From contig CACRSC010000026.1 in assembly GCA_902651635.1 (NCBI GenBank), positions 238,953-302,952 on the forward strand: a DNA stretch of 64,000 nt, written 5' to 3'. Position 1 is the first letter of the stretch. Every line of letters starts with the position of its first letter. Under the pieces are notes generated by a model, which searched no databases, was not told where the DNA came from, and saw nothing but the letters and a program-made list of their open reading frames with translations. The position numbers and the translations under genes are program-made. The stretch is from Mastigamoeba balamuthi (lineage: Eukaryota; Evosea; Mastigamoebida; Mastigamoebidae). Positions 55,621-64,000 of the stretch are shown here, piece after piece.

Positions 55621-56367
55621 ATGGGCTACTCGATTGACTTCTACGGGGGCATCGCTGTCTCCCCGCGCATGAGCCCTCGCACGCTCCTCGAGTTCCGCGA
55701 GCTCCGCAACTGGTCCAAGCTGCGCTCGCCGCATCTGCCCAAGGGGCGCCTCTACTTCAAGGTCGAGAGACCGGGGCTTCTCGTCCGCAGCGAGTCGGTC
55801 CTGCGCGGCTACGAGGGCAGGGACGAGTTCGCGTGGTGCCAGTACCTGCACGAGTGGTTCAGCAAGCGCGACTACGCGCTCTGTGGCCGCGTGGTCGTCG
55901 TCGGCCAGGAGAGGACCGACCGCCACGAGCTCGTGTTCACCGAGGAGGGCGTCATCTACAGAAACCAACTGCGCTACCCCAAGAAGCCTCTCAAGGGCAA
56001 GCAGAAGCATGGCGTGGCAGACGCCTCGGCGCCGTGCGAGAGTGGAGGCTGCGGCGGCGAGAAGGAGAGGTGCGAGGGCGCCGTAGAAAAGGACGGCAGC
56101 ACCGAATCCAAAACAGAGATGGACGAGAAGAAATCCACAAAGGGGGCGGACGAGTATGTTGCCAAGGACAACAGCCACGCAGAGGCTGAGGACGACCACC
56201 CCAAGGGCAACGGCGACGAGGAGACAATGAGCTGCTCCGCAGACGAGCATCCCAAGGGCGAGGTGGGCAAGAACAAGGAGAAGGGGGACGAGGACGAGAA
56301 GAAGGACGACGAAGACGACGAAGACGACGAAGACGACGAAGACGGCAAAGACAACGGAGGCGAGGAT

Positions 56368-56399
<32 letters not shown>

Positions 56400-57630
56400 T
56401 GACGATGACGATGACGACGACGACGACGATGACGACGATGACGAGGTCAGTCTAAGCGTGGCAGAGGCGGAAGAGTTCATCAAGAGCTGCCGGAAGGCCA
56501 GCAAGGGGCAGGAAGACCCTCAGGGTTCCGAGTCGGGGCCGTACCTGGCTGCCCTCAGGGAATCCCGCTCGAGGATGCCATACCTGACGTCGAGCCCCAA
56601 GTTCGTCGTGGCCATCGCCAAGGAGGTCCTCGCTAGTATCGGGATCACCATGAAGGACAGGTACTACTACGGAGATGCGAAAGACGCGGAGCCCGAGGCC
56701 ACGCAGGAGAACATCGCCAAGCACATGGACAGCATCATCGGAGTCGTCGCTCAGCAGTTTGTCGACAGCGACCTGGCCGGTGGGGCCCAGGGTGCTGTCA
56801 ACGAGCTGGTGCAGCGCGGGGTCCTGTGCTCGGGCAGGGCCGTCGCTGTGCACCTCCGCTCCGTCAAGCCGGACCGCGTCGAGGCCCTGTGCCAGCTCCT
56901 CGGGTACCTGTCCAAGGCCGTGCCAGTCAGGAAGCTCTGCGTCATCGAGAGCTCATGGACGAGGAAGGAGTGGGACTGCATCACCGCTGCCCTGTCATCG
57001 CTCGCCCTCGAGGAGCTCGTGATCGAGTCAAGCCGGGCCAACACACTGGAGATCGACCTACTCGGCCTTGGGTCCACCACCCGGGCGGAGCCGGCGTTCT
57101 TGGGGTCGTACCTCTCGCTGATAGGCAAGAGCGTGGGCTCCACTGTGAGGCGCCTGCACATCGCGGGCTTGGAGCACGTCGTCTCGGACAACGTCCTCGC
57201 ACTGCTGGAGCACTGCAGCGCCCTCGAGGAGCTCTGCATCCAGGTGCGCTCCGCCAAGTGGAGCCCCGACACAGGTCTCCGCTCGATGGGGTTCTCCTTC
57301 CAGGCGCTGATGATGCAGCACATCCTCGAGGCCGTCGACGTGAGGAACAAGCACCGCACGCCCACGCGCTGGTTGGAGAGCCTGGGGCGCGCCCAGGGAG
57401 CCCAGGGACTCAGGAAGCTCGTGATCTGCAGCCCTGACATGGCCATCGACGAGGCGGAGCTCCGCTCGGTGATAATGGAGTCGAGCGAGGTCCTGCCCTC
57501 GCTGAGATACCTCCAGGTCGCGGTGGCCCGCCCCGACAAGGTGTTCACGGGGTTCGGTAAGCTGCATAACACGAGGCCCGGGCTGATGCTCAAAATCCAC
57601 CCCGAGAATCAGTCGTTCTATCACAACTGA
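55621..57630 (+). CDS. Orphan protein with long Asp tract and leucine-rich C-terminal half
   Basis: Single exon, 669 residues. The start is the first Met (MGYSIDFYGGIAVSPRMSPR). The N-terminal 120 residues form a compact-looking domain (CQYLHEWFSKRDYALCGRVV) that reminds me of small bacterial and protist proteins of unknown function. A charged linker follows, ending in about 30 aspartates in near-unbroken run (nt about 56365-56440, GAC/GAT codons). The C-terminal half has repeated hydrophobic patterns (RKLCVIESS, LEELVIESS, RRLHIAGLEH, LEELCIQV) that fit degenerate leucine-rich repeats. No membrane segment or signal peptide. An acidic tract of this kind is typical of histone or nucleolar binding proteins, but no function can be claimed. 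Confidence 0.8.
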
Positions 57631-57926
57631 GTTACCATCCTCCCTCCTGATGCACCCCCTGAGTGAGCACAGTAGACCAACAAGACAGTAGGACCAATGG
57701 TAGTTGACCTTCAGCCTCACTACATATTCTCCTTGAAGAGTCTCAAGCCAATATTCCAGCCAGTTTCTCTTGATGGTGTTGCAGAAGCACCTACAAAGCC
57801 AGCTCTTAGTGGAGACAAACAAGTGTGGCTCCATATGCCACATAGATGGCTTCGGAAATAAACCGTCAAGTCATCTCTGGATTTGAACTGAATGCCAGGT
57901 ATTCTATTTTCTCGTCCTCAGGATGG

Positions 57927-60900
57927 CTAACTTCCACTGAACGGCATTCCGGTGATCGAAGGAGGAGCAGTGGACTGCGACGCGATTTCCGACGCCTCTG
58001 CTCTGCACGACGGGGCAGGGAACTCGAAGTGCAGCGACTGTGTGGCCGACTGCTCGCTGTGCGACATCATTGCCACGGGGACCACAGCGTCGGGTCCCAT
58101 CCCCGACATGTTGTTGTCCTCTGTGACCTGTATCTGACTGAGGTCCGAGGGCAGCTCGAAGTGCCCCACGGAGGCGAACGTCGATGGCCACATTCGCAGT
58201 ATGTCGAAGATTGTGGGCCTCTGGTCCGGCTGCGACTCCCAGCACCGGAACAGCAGCTCCACTACCTCCCTCGGGGTGCTGGAGTTCGGCTCGGGGTGCT
58301 GTGTCACGTAGTCCATCTGCGTGGAGCTCGCAGAGGAGCTTCTGCTGCGCGGCCCCTGTGGCTGCTCCTGTGCCGGTGGCTGCGCCTCCGTGTAGCCCTG
58401 GAACAGCTCCCACAGAACAACTCCGAGAGCCCACACGTCTGTCGCGGGCGTGATGACAGTACCGCTGGCCACCTCCGGTGCAACCCATTCCTCGAACCGC
58501 AGGCTCATCCTCCGGTTTGTGTCCGAGTGCGGTGTCTTCCGGGAGAGGGGGCCCGAGAGCCAGAAGTCAGACACTTTGGTCGTCATTCTGTAGTCGATCA
58601 GCAGCGTCCGCGTAGATATGTTGCCGTGCACGATGGGCGGCTTGGCCGCGTGCAGGTAGGCGATGCCCTTGACTGCGTCGTACGCGATGGCGATGAGGGC
58701 GAAGATGCCGAGCTGGCCTCTGTTCTTGGCCAGGAAGTCCTTCAGAGAGCCCCCGGACATGTACTCGCACACCACGATCAGCTCGGCGGGGGTCTCGCAG
58801 AAGCCCATGAGCATGAGGAGGTTGGGGTGGTGCAGCTTGTGCATGAGGGCGATGACGTCCTTGATGGCGGCGAGCTCCTGCTTGGTGATGTCCTTCTTGT
58901 CGATGACGCGGATGGCCACCGTGGTGCCGTTCCAGTCGCCCATGTGGACGACGCCCAGCCTGCCCTCTGCGTCGCTGATGCGCTGGTTGATCTCGAGGTC
59001 GGAGCGGCGGATGTTGAGGAACGAGAGTGTCCTCTTGGAGTACCAGTAGACCACGAACAGCATGCAGAGTCCGAACAGCGCCAGCACCCCGAGGCTGAAG
59101 GCCAGCGCCAGCGTCAGCCCCAGTGTCGTGTCGTTCGAGTCGTGCGGCGCCACGATTCCCACTTCCCACTCGATGCCGCACTGGCTGACGTTGTTGCCTT
59201 TGTAGTCGACGTGCGAGAAGGCGTCCGACTCGGCCTTCCACTTGGATATGTACACAGTGCCGAGCCCCTGGTTGCAGCAGTGCGAGCCGGGCTCCTTGCA
59301 CGAGTCGCTGAACGGGCCCACGCTGACGCCCAGGACATCGAACATCTGCTTCTTGTAGACGGCGTTGACGAGCTTGTCGGTCGTGATGTCCTCGCTGGCC
59401 TCGCCGGGGTCGGGTACGCTGTCGTCGATCGAGTTGACGATGGCCGAGAGGAACATGCCGACAAAGAAGCCCCGGAACGACGACTCGCCCCTGTCGACGA
59501 CCGACACCCACTGCTCGTACTGCTGCCGCAGCGGGCTCGACAGCGAGAGCGATGACAGCGGCGGTGTCTTGCTCATCACGTGCACCCCGCTGAGCGCCTC
59601 GCGTGGCACATTGAGAGGGCCGAGAGACTTGAGCAGCTGGTCCTGCGGCACCTCGGAGCAGATCATCTTGGTCCTGTTCCGCGTGCTGCTGCTGCTCGCG
59701 TAGAGGTGCTTGAGGAACAGCGCGGCGTCGCTGGGCTCCCCGGCGAAGATGTACGCGTCCTCGTCCAGCAGGCCGTCGCGAGGGCCGTCAAACGGGGCAA
59801 CGAACCCGTACGTGGCGTTGCGCACGCCGTACTTGATTGCAGCGGCGACGACGGCATCGCGGTACTCGCGGCCGATGGCGTTGGAGCTGTAGACGACGCC
59901 GATCGAACTGACCGCTTGGCCGCGCTGGGTCGCGATGTAGTGCACCGCCGCGTCGGCCTCCTGCAGAGTGAGGGGCACGATGTTGATAACGTTCCGCTGG
60001 AACGGGTAGCGCAGCGAGAGGTTGCCCGACAGCGGCGCGATCATCGCCAGCGAGGACCTGTCGGCAGCGACCAGCGGCAGCGCGCACAAGGCTGCGGCGG
60101 CGTTGAGCCCGACGACTGCGATCTGGTTGGTGCCCTTGAGCCGCTCGATGTTGGCTGTGCTGTTGGGGCTCCGCGCGTTGGACGCGACGATCATGTGCTC
60201 CTCGGACGTGCGGGCGCTGTTCGAGGCCAGCAGGGCCGAGTTGAGCCCCATGTTGGCCATGCTGTCGAGCGTGCCCTGCTCGCCCCTGAGCGCGAGCGAG
60301 AGCCCCACGAGCACGCGCTTCTTCCCGGGCAGAATGGTCGTCGTGCAGCCGCCAAAGCGGACAGACGACGAGGGCTCCTGGACGAGCTCCCCCGTGGCGA
60401 GGTCCAGGCGGTCGATGAAGAGGTCGTGGGCGCCCTGGTTGCACCAGTCGTCGCCCGTCTGCGGCGGCACCCCGTCGCCGTAGGGCCCGAACACGACGCC
60501 GCGCAGGTCGAACGTGCGGTACGAGCGGAACACCGTGTCGAGGAACGTGCGCCTCGTCAGCGGCCACCCGTAGATCTCCAGCGACCGCGTGGCCGCCATC
60601 GCGATCAGCCTACCGACGACGTAGCCCTCCAGCGCCGTCGAGTCGGTCAGCGGCGACCCGGACCTGTTCATCGACTCGAGAAAAGCGCTGCGTGTTGTGT
60701 TTTGTTTCGAGCGCGTTAACCGTGGCAAAGACAGACGCGGCCAACGACGTGGCCAGACGGACCTGTTGAGCGCCGAGTGCGCCGTGGTGCGCGGCATGTG
60801 CTGGACGAGGTGGACCGTGGAGTTGGCCGCGAGGAGCTCCGCCCGCGTTTGAGCGGACAGCGCGACGTGGGCGCTGCGCTCGTCGGGGTTGGAGCCGCAG

Positions 60901-61748
60901 ACGAACATGACGCCGGCGGCGCCCCTGCCCAGCATCCCGCGGATGAGCCGCTCGGTCCTCTCGCCCGTCTCGACCAGCACGACGGCGTAGGGGAACGGGT
61001 GCCGCTCGAGCTCCGCGGCGGAGACGTTCTCGGGGCGCAGCAGCCCGTCGACGACGGCGGCGTCCGAGAGCCCGCGGGCGCTGACGAGGGCCCAGGGGCG
61101 GGCCCCGAGGTTGGCGAGCTCCCTGCGGATGTGCCCGGTGCCGTCGGGGCCGAAGGACGAGCCGCCGAGGGCGATGGCGGTCCTGTTGAAGGCGTCGAGG
61201 TCGCGCGAGAGGAACATCGCGACGGCCCGCAGCTCCTCGGCGCCCCCGACGCGGACGTTGACGACGCCGGCCCTGCCGTCGGCCCCGCGGACCCCGGCCC
61301 GCGTCCGGAGCACGCGCGAGTTGGACAGGGCCCCGACGATGGGGACGGGCGTCTGCGAGTGGCCCCGGAGCCCCCGGAGACGCTGCACGGCCCCCAGCGT
61401 CGCGTTCTCGCCCACGGGCGCTGCGATCAGGAAGGCCCCGCTCTCGCACACGAGCCTCCGGGCCGTGTCGCCGCCGTCGCCAGGGCTGCCGGGCCCCAGG
61501 GCCACCTGGAACTGCAGGCGCGAGTAGTCGTTGACGTCGCTGAGGGCTGCGCGGAGGCCTGCCTCGAGGCTGGCTCCCAGGGCTGTCCCAGGGCTGCCCG
61601 CCAGGCCCACGACGACCACGGGCGACGCGAGGGTCGCCACGGGCTCCGGGTGGCTGCAGTCGACGGCCGCCTCGGCTGCGGAGGCGTCGGCGGGGGCGCA
61701 GGCGGTCGCGACGAGCGTCAGGAGGGCGAGTACCGAAACCATCGGCAT
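57927..61748 (-). CDS. Receptor 2: two PBP-like ectodomains, one TM, pseudokinase domain
   Basis: Two exons (60763-61748, 57927-60687) encode 1,248 residues. The 75-base intron is in frame without stops, so the frame looks continuous; its position and phase match the intron of receptor 1. Signal peptide MPMVSVLALLTLVATACA; first PBP/ANF-receptor-like domain (SPVVVVGLAGSPGTALGASL); second (LVGLSLALRGEQGTLDSMAN; QRNVINIVPLTLQEADAAV); one membrane span (ALAFSLGVLALFGLCMLFVV); kinase-like domain with VAIR, HGN and DFW in place of VAIK, HRD and DFG. The catalytic-loop Asn is also lost (ISTRTLL). The C-terminal lobe is well kept (WVAPEVASG, DVWALGVVLWELF, CWESQPDQRPTIFDILR). Predicted membrane sensor acting through protein binding and not phosphorylation. 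Confidence 0.9.
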   Translation of the reverse strand: MPMVSVLALLTLVATACAPADASAAEAAVDCSHPEPVATLASPVVVVGLAGSPGTALGASLEAGLRAALSDVNDYSRLQFQVALGPGSPGDGGDTARRLVCESGAFLIAAPVGENATLGAVQRLRGLRGHSQTPVPIVGALSNSRVLRTRAGVRGADGRAGVVNVRVGGAEELRAVAMFLSRDLDAFNRTAIALGGSSFGPDGTGHIRRELANLGARPWALVSARGLSDAAVVDGLLRPENVSAAELERHPFPYAVVLVETGERTERLIRGMLGRGAAGVMFVCGSNPDERSAHVALSAQTRAELLAANSTVHLVQHMPRTTAHSALNRSVWPRRWPRLSLPRLTRSKQNTTRSAFLESMNRSGSPLTDSTALEGYVVGRLIAMAATRSLEIYGWPLTRRTFLDTVFRSYRTFDLRGVVFGPYGDGVPPQTGDDWCNQGAHDLFIDRLDLATGELVQEPSSSVRFGGCTTTILPGKKRVLVGLSLALRGEQGTLDSMANMGLNSALLASNSARTSEEHMIVASNARSPNSTANIERLKGTNQIAVVGLNAAAALCALPLVAADRSSLAMIAPLSGNLSLRYPFQRNVINIVPLTLQEADAAVHYIATQRGQAVSSIGVVYSSNAIGREYRDAVVAAAIKYGVRNATYGFVAPFDGPRDGLLDEDAYIFAGEPSDAALFLKHLYASSSSTRNRTKMICSEVPQDQLLKSLGPLNVPREALSGVHVMSKTPPLSSLSLSSPLRQQYEQWVSVVDRGESSFRGFFVGMFLSAIVNSIDDSVPDPGEASEDITTDKLVNAVYKKQMFDVLGVSVGPFSDSCKEPGSHCCNQGLGTVYISKWKAESDAFSHVDYKGNNVSQCGIEWEVGIVAPHDSNDTTLGLTLALAFSLGVLALFGLCMLFVVYWYSKRTLSFLNIRRSDLEINQRISDAEGRLGVVHMGDWNGTTVAIRVIDKKDITKQELAAIKDVIALMHKLHHPNLLMLMGFCETPAELIVVCEYMSGGSLKDFLAKNRGQLGIFALIAIAYDAVKGIAYLHAAKPPIVHGNISTRTLLIDYRMTTKVSDFWLSGPLSRKTPHSDTNRRMSLRFEEWVAPEVASGTVITPATDVWALGVVLWELFQGYTEAQPPAQEQPQGPRSRSSSASSTQMDYVTQHPEPNSSTPREVVELLFRCWESQPDQRPTIFDILRMWPSTFASVGHFELPSDLSQIQVTEDNNMSGMGPDAVVPVAMMSHSEQSATQSLHFEFPAPSCRAEASEIASQSTAPPSITGMPFSGS

Positions 61749-61760
61749 GGTGAAGAGAGC

Positions 61761-61784
61761 GCCTCTGTTTCTCGTTGATTTCCC
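61761..61784 (-). promoter_or_regulatory. Receptor-family leader motif (receptor 2)
   Basis: On the minus strand GGGAAATCAACGAGAAACAG and on to AGGC, 13-36 bases upstream of the ATG. Same motif as at receptor 1 and the relic. Confidence 0.6.
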
Positions 61785-62332
61785 AGCATTGCATCACGGG
61801 GGCGGAAAAATCCACCGAGTTGGACCCCCCCCCGGGCGAGGGGGCGCGCGCGGCAAACGGCAGCCAGCCGGGTGCATTCCGTGCAGAAGCACCTACGCGA
61901 GAGAACGGTTAGTTGTGTTTATTTTGATTCAGAGAACGGGTTCGAGTTTCGGGGAGAAAACAACCCTTTGCCATACAAAATTGAATTCCACTGGATTTCC
62001 GCCCTCTGAGCAAAGCCCCCCCCCCTCCGCCCCCTCGCCAAGGCTCCAGTTGAGAGACCCTTTGCTCAGCGCAAGCGTTGCCTTCTGTAATTGCTGTTTG
62101 TTGTTCTCTCAGCTTTGCGTTCGGTTTGTTCAGAGATGTCGATTCCCATCGAATCTCTGCCTCGGACGACCGTGTCACTTGCGCATGATGGCACGTAGAC
62201 GTGCGGAAGGCGAACCTCGCGAGACAGTGGGAGCAATGGCGGGTCAACCAATATGGACACTTTCTCTCGTTGTTCTCAATTGTATAGGAAAGCGGAACAG
62301 CCGGGACATCAAGCGGAGTCGGGGTGGAGGCC
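61785..62332. other. Spacer between carbonic anhydrase and receptor 2
   Basis: It holds the promoter of receptor 2 and the 3' flank of the carbonic anhydrase gene. Two poly-C runs (near 61827 and 62018) are present. No gene is seen. Confidence 0.45.
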
Positions 62333-63303
62333 TCAGACCCAGCCGAGGTGCTTCACCTCGCCTGTGAGCACGTCCTGGACGAGGTACGCGACGCGGACCT
62401 TGCCCTCGGCCGAGAGGTGCCGCAGCTCCTCGCTCTTGGCCAGCAGGTCCTCTGCCTGCCGCCTGGCGTTGTGCGCGATCATCGCGTCGAGGCCGCCCTC
62501 GTGCTTGTCCCTCACCTGCCCCATCAGGTGGCTCACCACGTCGCCCAGCGCCCCGTGCGGCACTCCGCTGCTGCTGCCCCCGTGGCCCGACGCGCCCTGG
62601 TGCTCGCCCTGCGGCGCCATCAGCTTCTGCGTTGCCCGTAGCAGTGCAGGCCGACTGGACGTCAGCGGACGTGTGACGTCGCAGAAGAGAGGGGGGTGGG
62701 GGGGCTGGCTGGGCGTTGGTGGACGCTGGTGCACCTGGGCGGTGAGGGCGGCGCAGCAGGCGGTGACGGCGCCGCACTTGGTGTGGCCGACGACGGCGAT
62801 GAGGGGCGTGTTGAGGTGCCCGGCGGCGTACTCGACCGAGCCCAGGTCGAACGGGCCCATCGCGCTGCCCGCCGTCCGCACCACAAAGATGTCGCCCAGC
62901 GACGTGTCAAACACGAACTCTGCGCCCCCGGGTGTCCCGCAGGGGGGAGGCCGAGTCAGTGCCATCGCCGGCGTGCGGTGCCCCCTGCGCCCGGTCGCAG
63001 TATTGTCTCGTTTTCCCGGAGCTGCAGACCGAAAGCGACTTGAGAAAAACGCACCCGGGCAGCACCGCGAGTCCGAGCACGTGACCACCGTCGCAAACGG
63101 ATGCTGGCCGTTGGTCGCCGTGTCCTGCGCTCGGTAGGGGCAAGTGCGTCAGGTGGGGGGGCAGGGCTGGTGGTGATGCGATGCGAGCTGTGGGGGGGAG
63201 AGACCTTGCGACGGGCGATGAGGTCCTTGTGTGCCGGGTTGCCCTCGACAAAACGCCTGTTGCCTGCCAGCAGCTTCTGCAGCGAGCTCTCTGCCTCGGC
63301 CAT
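62333..63303 (-). CDS. Beta-carbonic anhydrase
   Basis: Zinc enzyme interconverting CO2 and bicarbonate. Four exons (63205-63303, 63055-63124, 62735-62919, 62333-62626; introns 80, 135 and 108 bases) join in phase to 215 residues, normal for the beta class. The first zinc Cys and the catalytic Asp-Arg pair lie in VVTCSDSR; the second zinc-ligand pair His and Cys lies in VVGHTKCGAV. Between them is EFVFDTSLGDIFVVRTAGS, a standard beta-class stretch. The C-terminal end (VAYLVQDVLTGEVKHLGWV) fits the family. No signal or transit peptide is evident, so it is probably cytosolic. The exon 2 donor within CSDSRCCP was chosen because it restores the frame and the family sequence. Confidence 0.93.
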
Positions 63304-63723
63304 CTCGAGTCCTGCTGGGTTCGGGTCTGCTGTGGAGTGCTGTGTGCACACGCTTAACAACGGAATGATGCAGAGATCGGGATACACGGGGGTGGGGTAT
63401 CCGCGGTTGAGAAATCCGCGAAATCAGATCCGTGTCGTCGCGGCGGTTTTTTAGCCGCGTGTCATAACTCCAACGTCGCCCTTGATATAGAAAATCCACC
63501 CCGCCTGTGACAGCGCCGCCGCAGGCCACCCGAGGCAGTGCCGTGTCGAGATTCGTCGCAATTCGCCGCAAAACGCGAGCCAGAGACGGTCCCTTGCCCG
63601 CCCGTGCTTGCCTGAGCGTTTTCAGCCGCGGGAACCCGAACAGAAAGGTCGCAGTTGCAGTTGTACTAGAGGCACAGGGGGAGGGAGGGAGAGGGGGAGG
63701 TTGCGATCGCCAGACGTCAGGCG
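63304..63723. other. Spacer between PDE6D and carbonic anhydrase
   Basis: Promoter of the carbonic anhydrase and 3' flank of PDE6D, both on the minus strand. No gene is seen. Confidence 0.45.
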
Positions 63724-64000
63724 TCAGACGTAGTGCAGGACGACGACGCTCTTGGCGAGGAACATGTCGCCGTCGTAGAAGCTCGTCTCGATGCTCGTGT
63801 TGCCCGAGAGCACCTCTGCGGGCAGCATCTCGGCGGCGGCCTCGATGGTGCTCTGCCACGTGTTGGTGGACCCCGGGATGACGAAGCCGAAGCTGAAGTC
63901 CCACTGCTCGATGCAGGCGCTGTGCAGGAAGACGCGCTGGACGACGCGCAGCGCCTGCATCGCCTCGGCCGAGCTGAACTCGATCTCCCGCGACACCGCC
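63724..64000 (-). CDS. PDE6D: PDE6D-like prenyl-binding protein, C-terminal part (runs off the window)
   Basis: C-terminal 91 residues of a PDE-delta protein, which binds the farnesyl or geranylgeranyl tail of small GTPases and other proteins in a beta-sandwich pocket and ferries them between membranes. Visible landmarks are AVSREIEFSS, WDFSFGFVIPGSTNTWQSTI, LSGNTSIETSFYDGD and the C-terminal VVVLHYV, which follow the vertebrate protein closely. The 5' part lies beyond base 64000. No intron within the visible part. Confidence 0.93.
   Translation of the reverse strand, partial: AVSREIEFSSAEAMQALRVVQRVFLHSACIEQWDFSFGFVIPGSTNTWQSTIEAAAEMLPAEVLSGNTSIETSFYDGDMFLAKSVVVLHYV

Noticed and set aside
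55974-56504. Poly-serine minus-strand protein
   Set aside because: Mirror image of the aspartate tract of the gene on the plus strand.
42738-61748. Calling the receptors active protein kinases
   Set aside because: Lys, HRD Asp and DFG Gly positions are all replaced in both paralogues.
59580-61778. Plus-strand frames of 330-380 codons opposite receptor 2
   Set aside because: Composition-driven shadows, His/Val/Arg-rich without domains.

Overview
The window is nuclear DNA of a GC-rich unicellular eukaryote. Genes carry short GT-AG introns (about 45-370 bases), and the identifiable ones are typical eukaryotic housekeeping genes (eIF4G, the APC/C subunit CDC23, an SLC38A9-like transporter, a PDE6D prenyl-binding protein, a beta-carbonic anhydrase). 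Secreted papains, a class III cyclase receptor and ANF-receptor-like membrane proteins suggest a free-living amoeba (Acanthamoeba-like Amoebozoa is my best guess); this is inference, since no rRNA or organelle marker is present.

Layout. 0-6.6 kb: eIF4G, containing an exact 578-base duplication split by a single N that looks like an assembly error. 7-25 kb: a duplicated block, all on the minus strand. The order HAD phosphatase - secreted orphan protein - papain-like protease - CDC23 occurs twice: once with intact HAD and a CDC23 remnant (7.0-13.4 kb), once with a HAD remnant and intact CDC23 (17.2-24.7 kb). An extra short protease and a scrambled CDC23 remnant lie between. A fourth protease with its own CDC23 remnants lies inverted at 33-37 kb. 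All four proteases share the same three-exon structure, an upstream block at a fixed distance from the ATG and a conserved 3' flank.

25-31 kb: SLC38A9-like transporter and a dCACHE-type adenylate cyclase. 31-32 kb, 42.7-46.5 kb and 57.9-61.7 kb: one relic and two intact members of a receptor family with signal peptide, two periplasmic-binding-like ectodomains, one membrane span and a kinase-like domain that lacks the catalytic residues. This is the plan of membrane guanylate cyclases without the cyclase, and it is the most interesting system here; a partner cyclase in trans is a testable idea.

37.4-42.3 kb: an AT-richer DNA transposon (CACTA/Plavaka-like) with two divergent, intact, multi-exon genes and terminal inverted repeats. 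47.4-54.7 kb: a Crypton-like tyrosine recombinase gene split by a young, whole-looking Ty3/Gypsy LTR element. Just beyond it are three evenly spaced 19-20 base quasi-palindromes. 55.6-57.6 kb: an orphan protein with a long aspartate tract. 62.3-64 kb: beta-carbonic anhydrase and the 3' part of PDE6D, which runs off the right edge. I saw no convincing tRNA, rRNA or CRISPR array.
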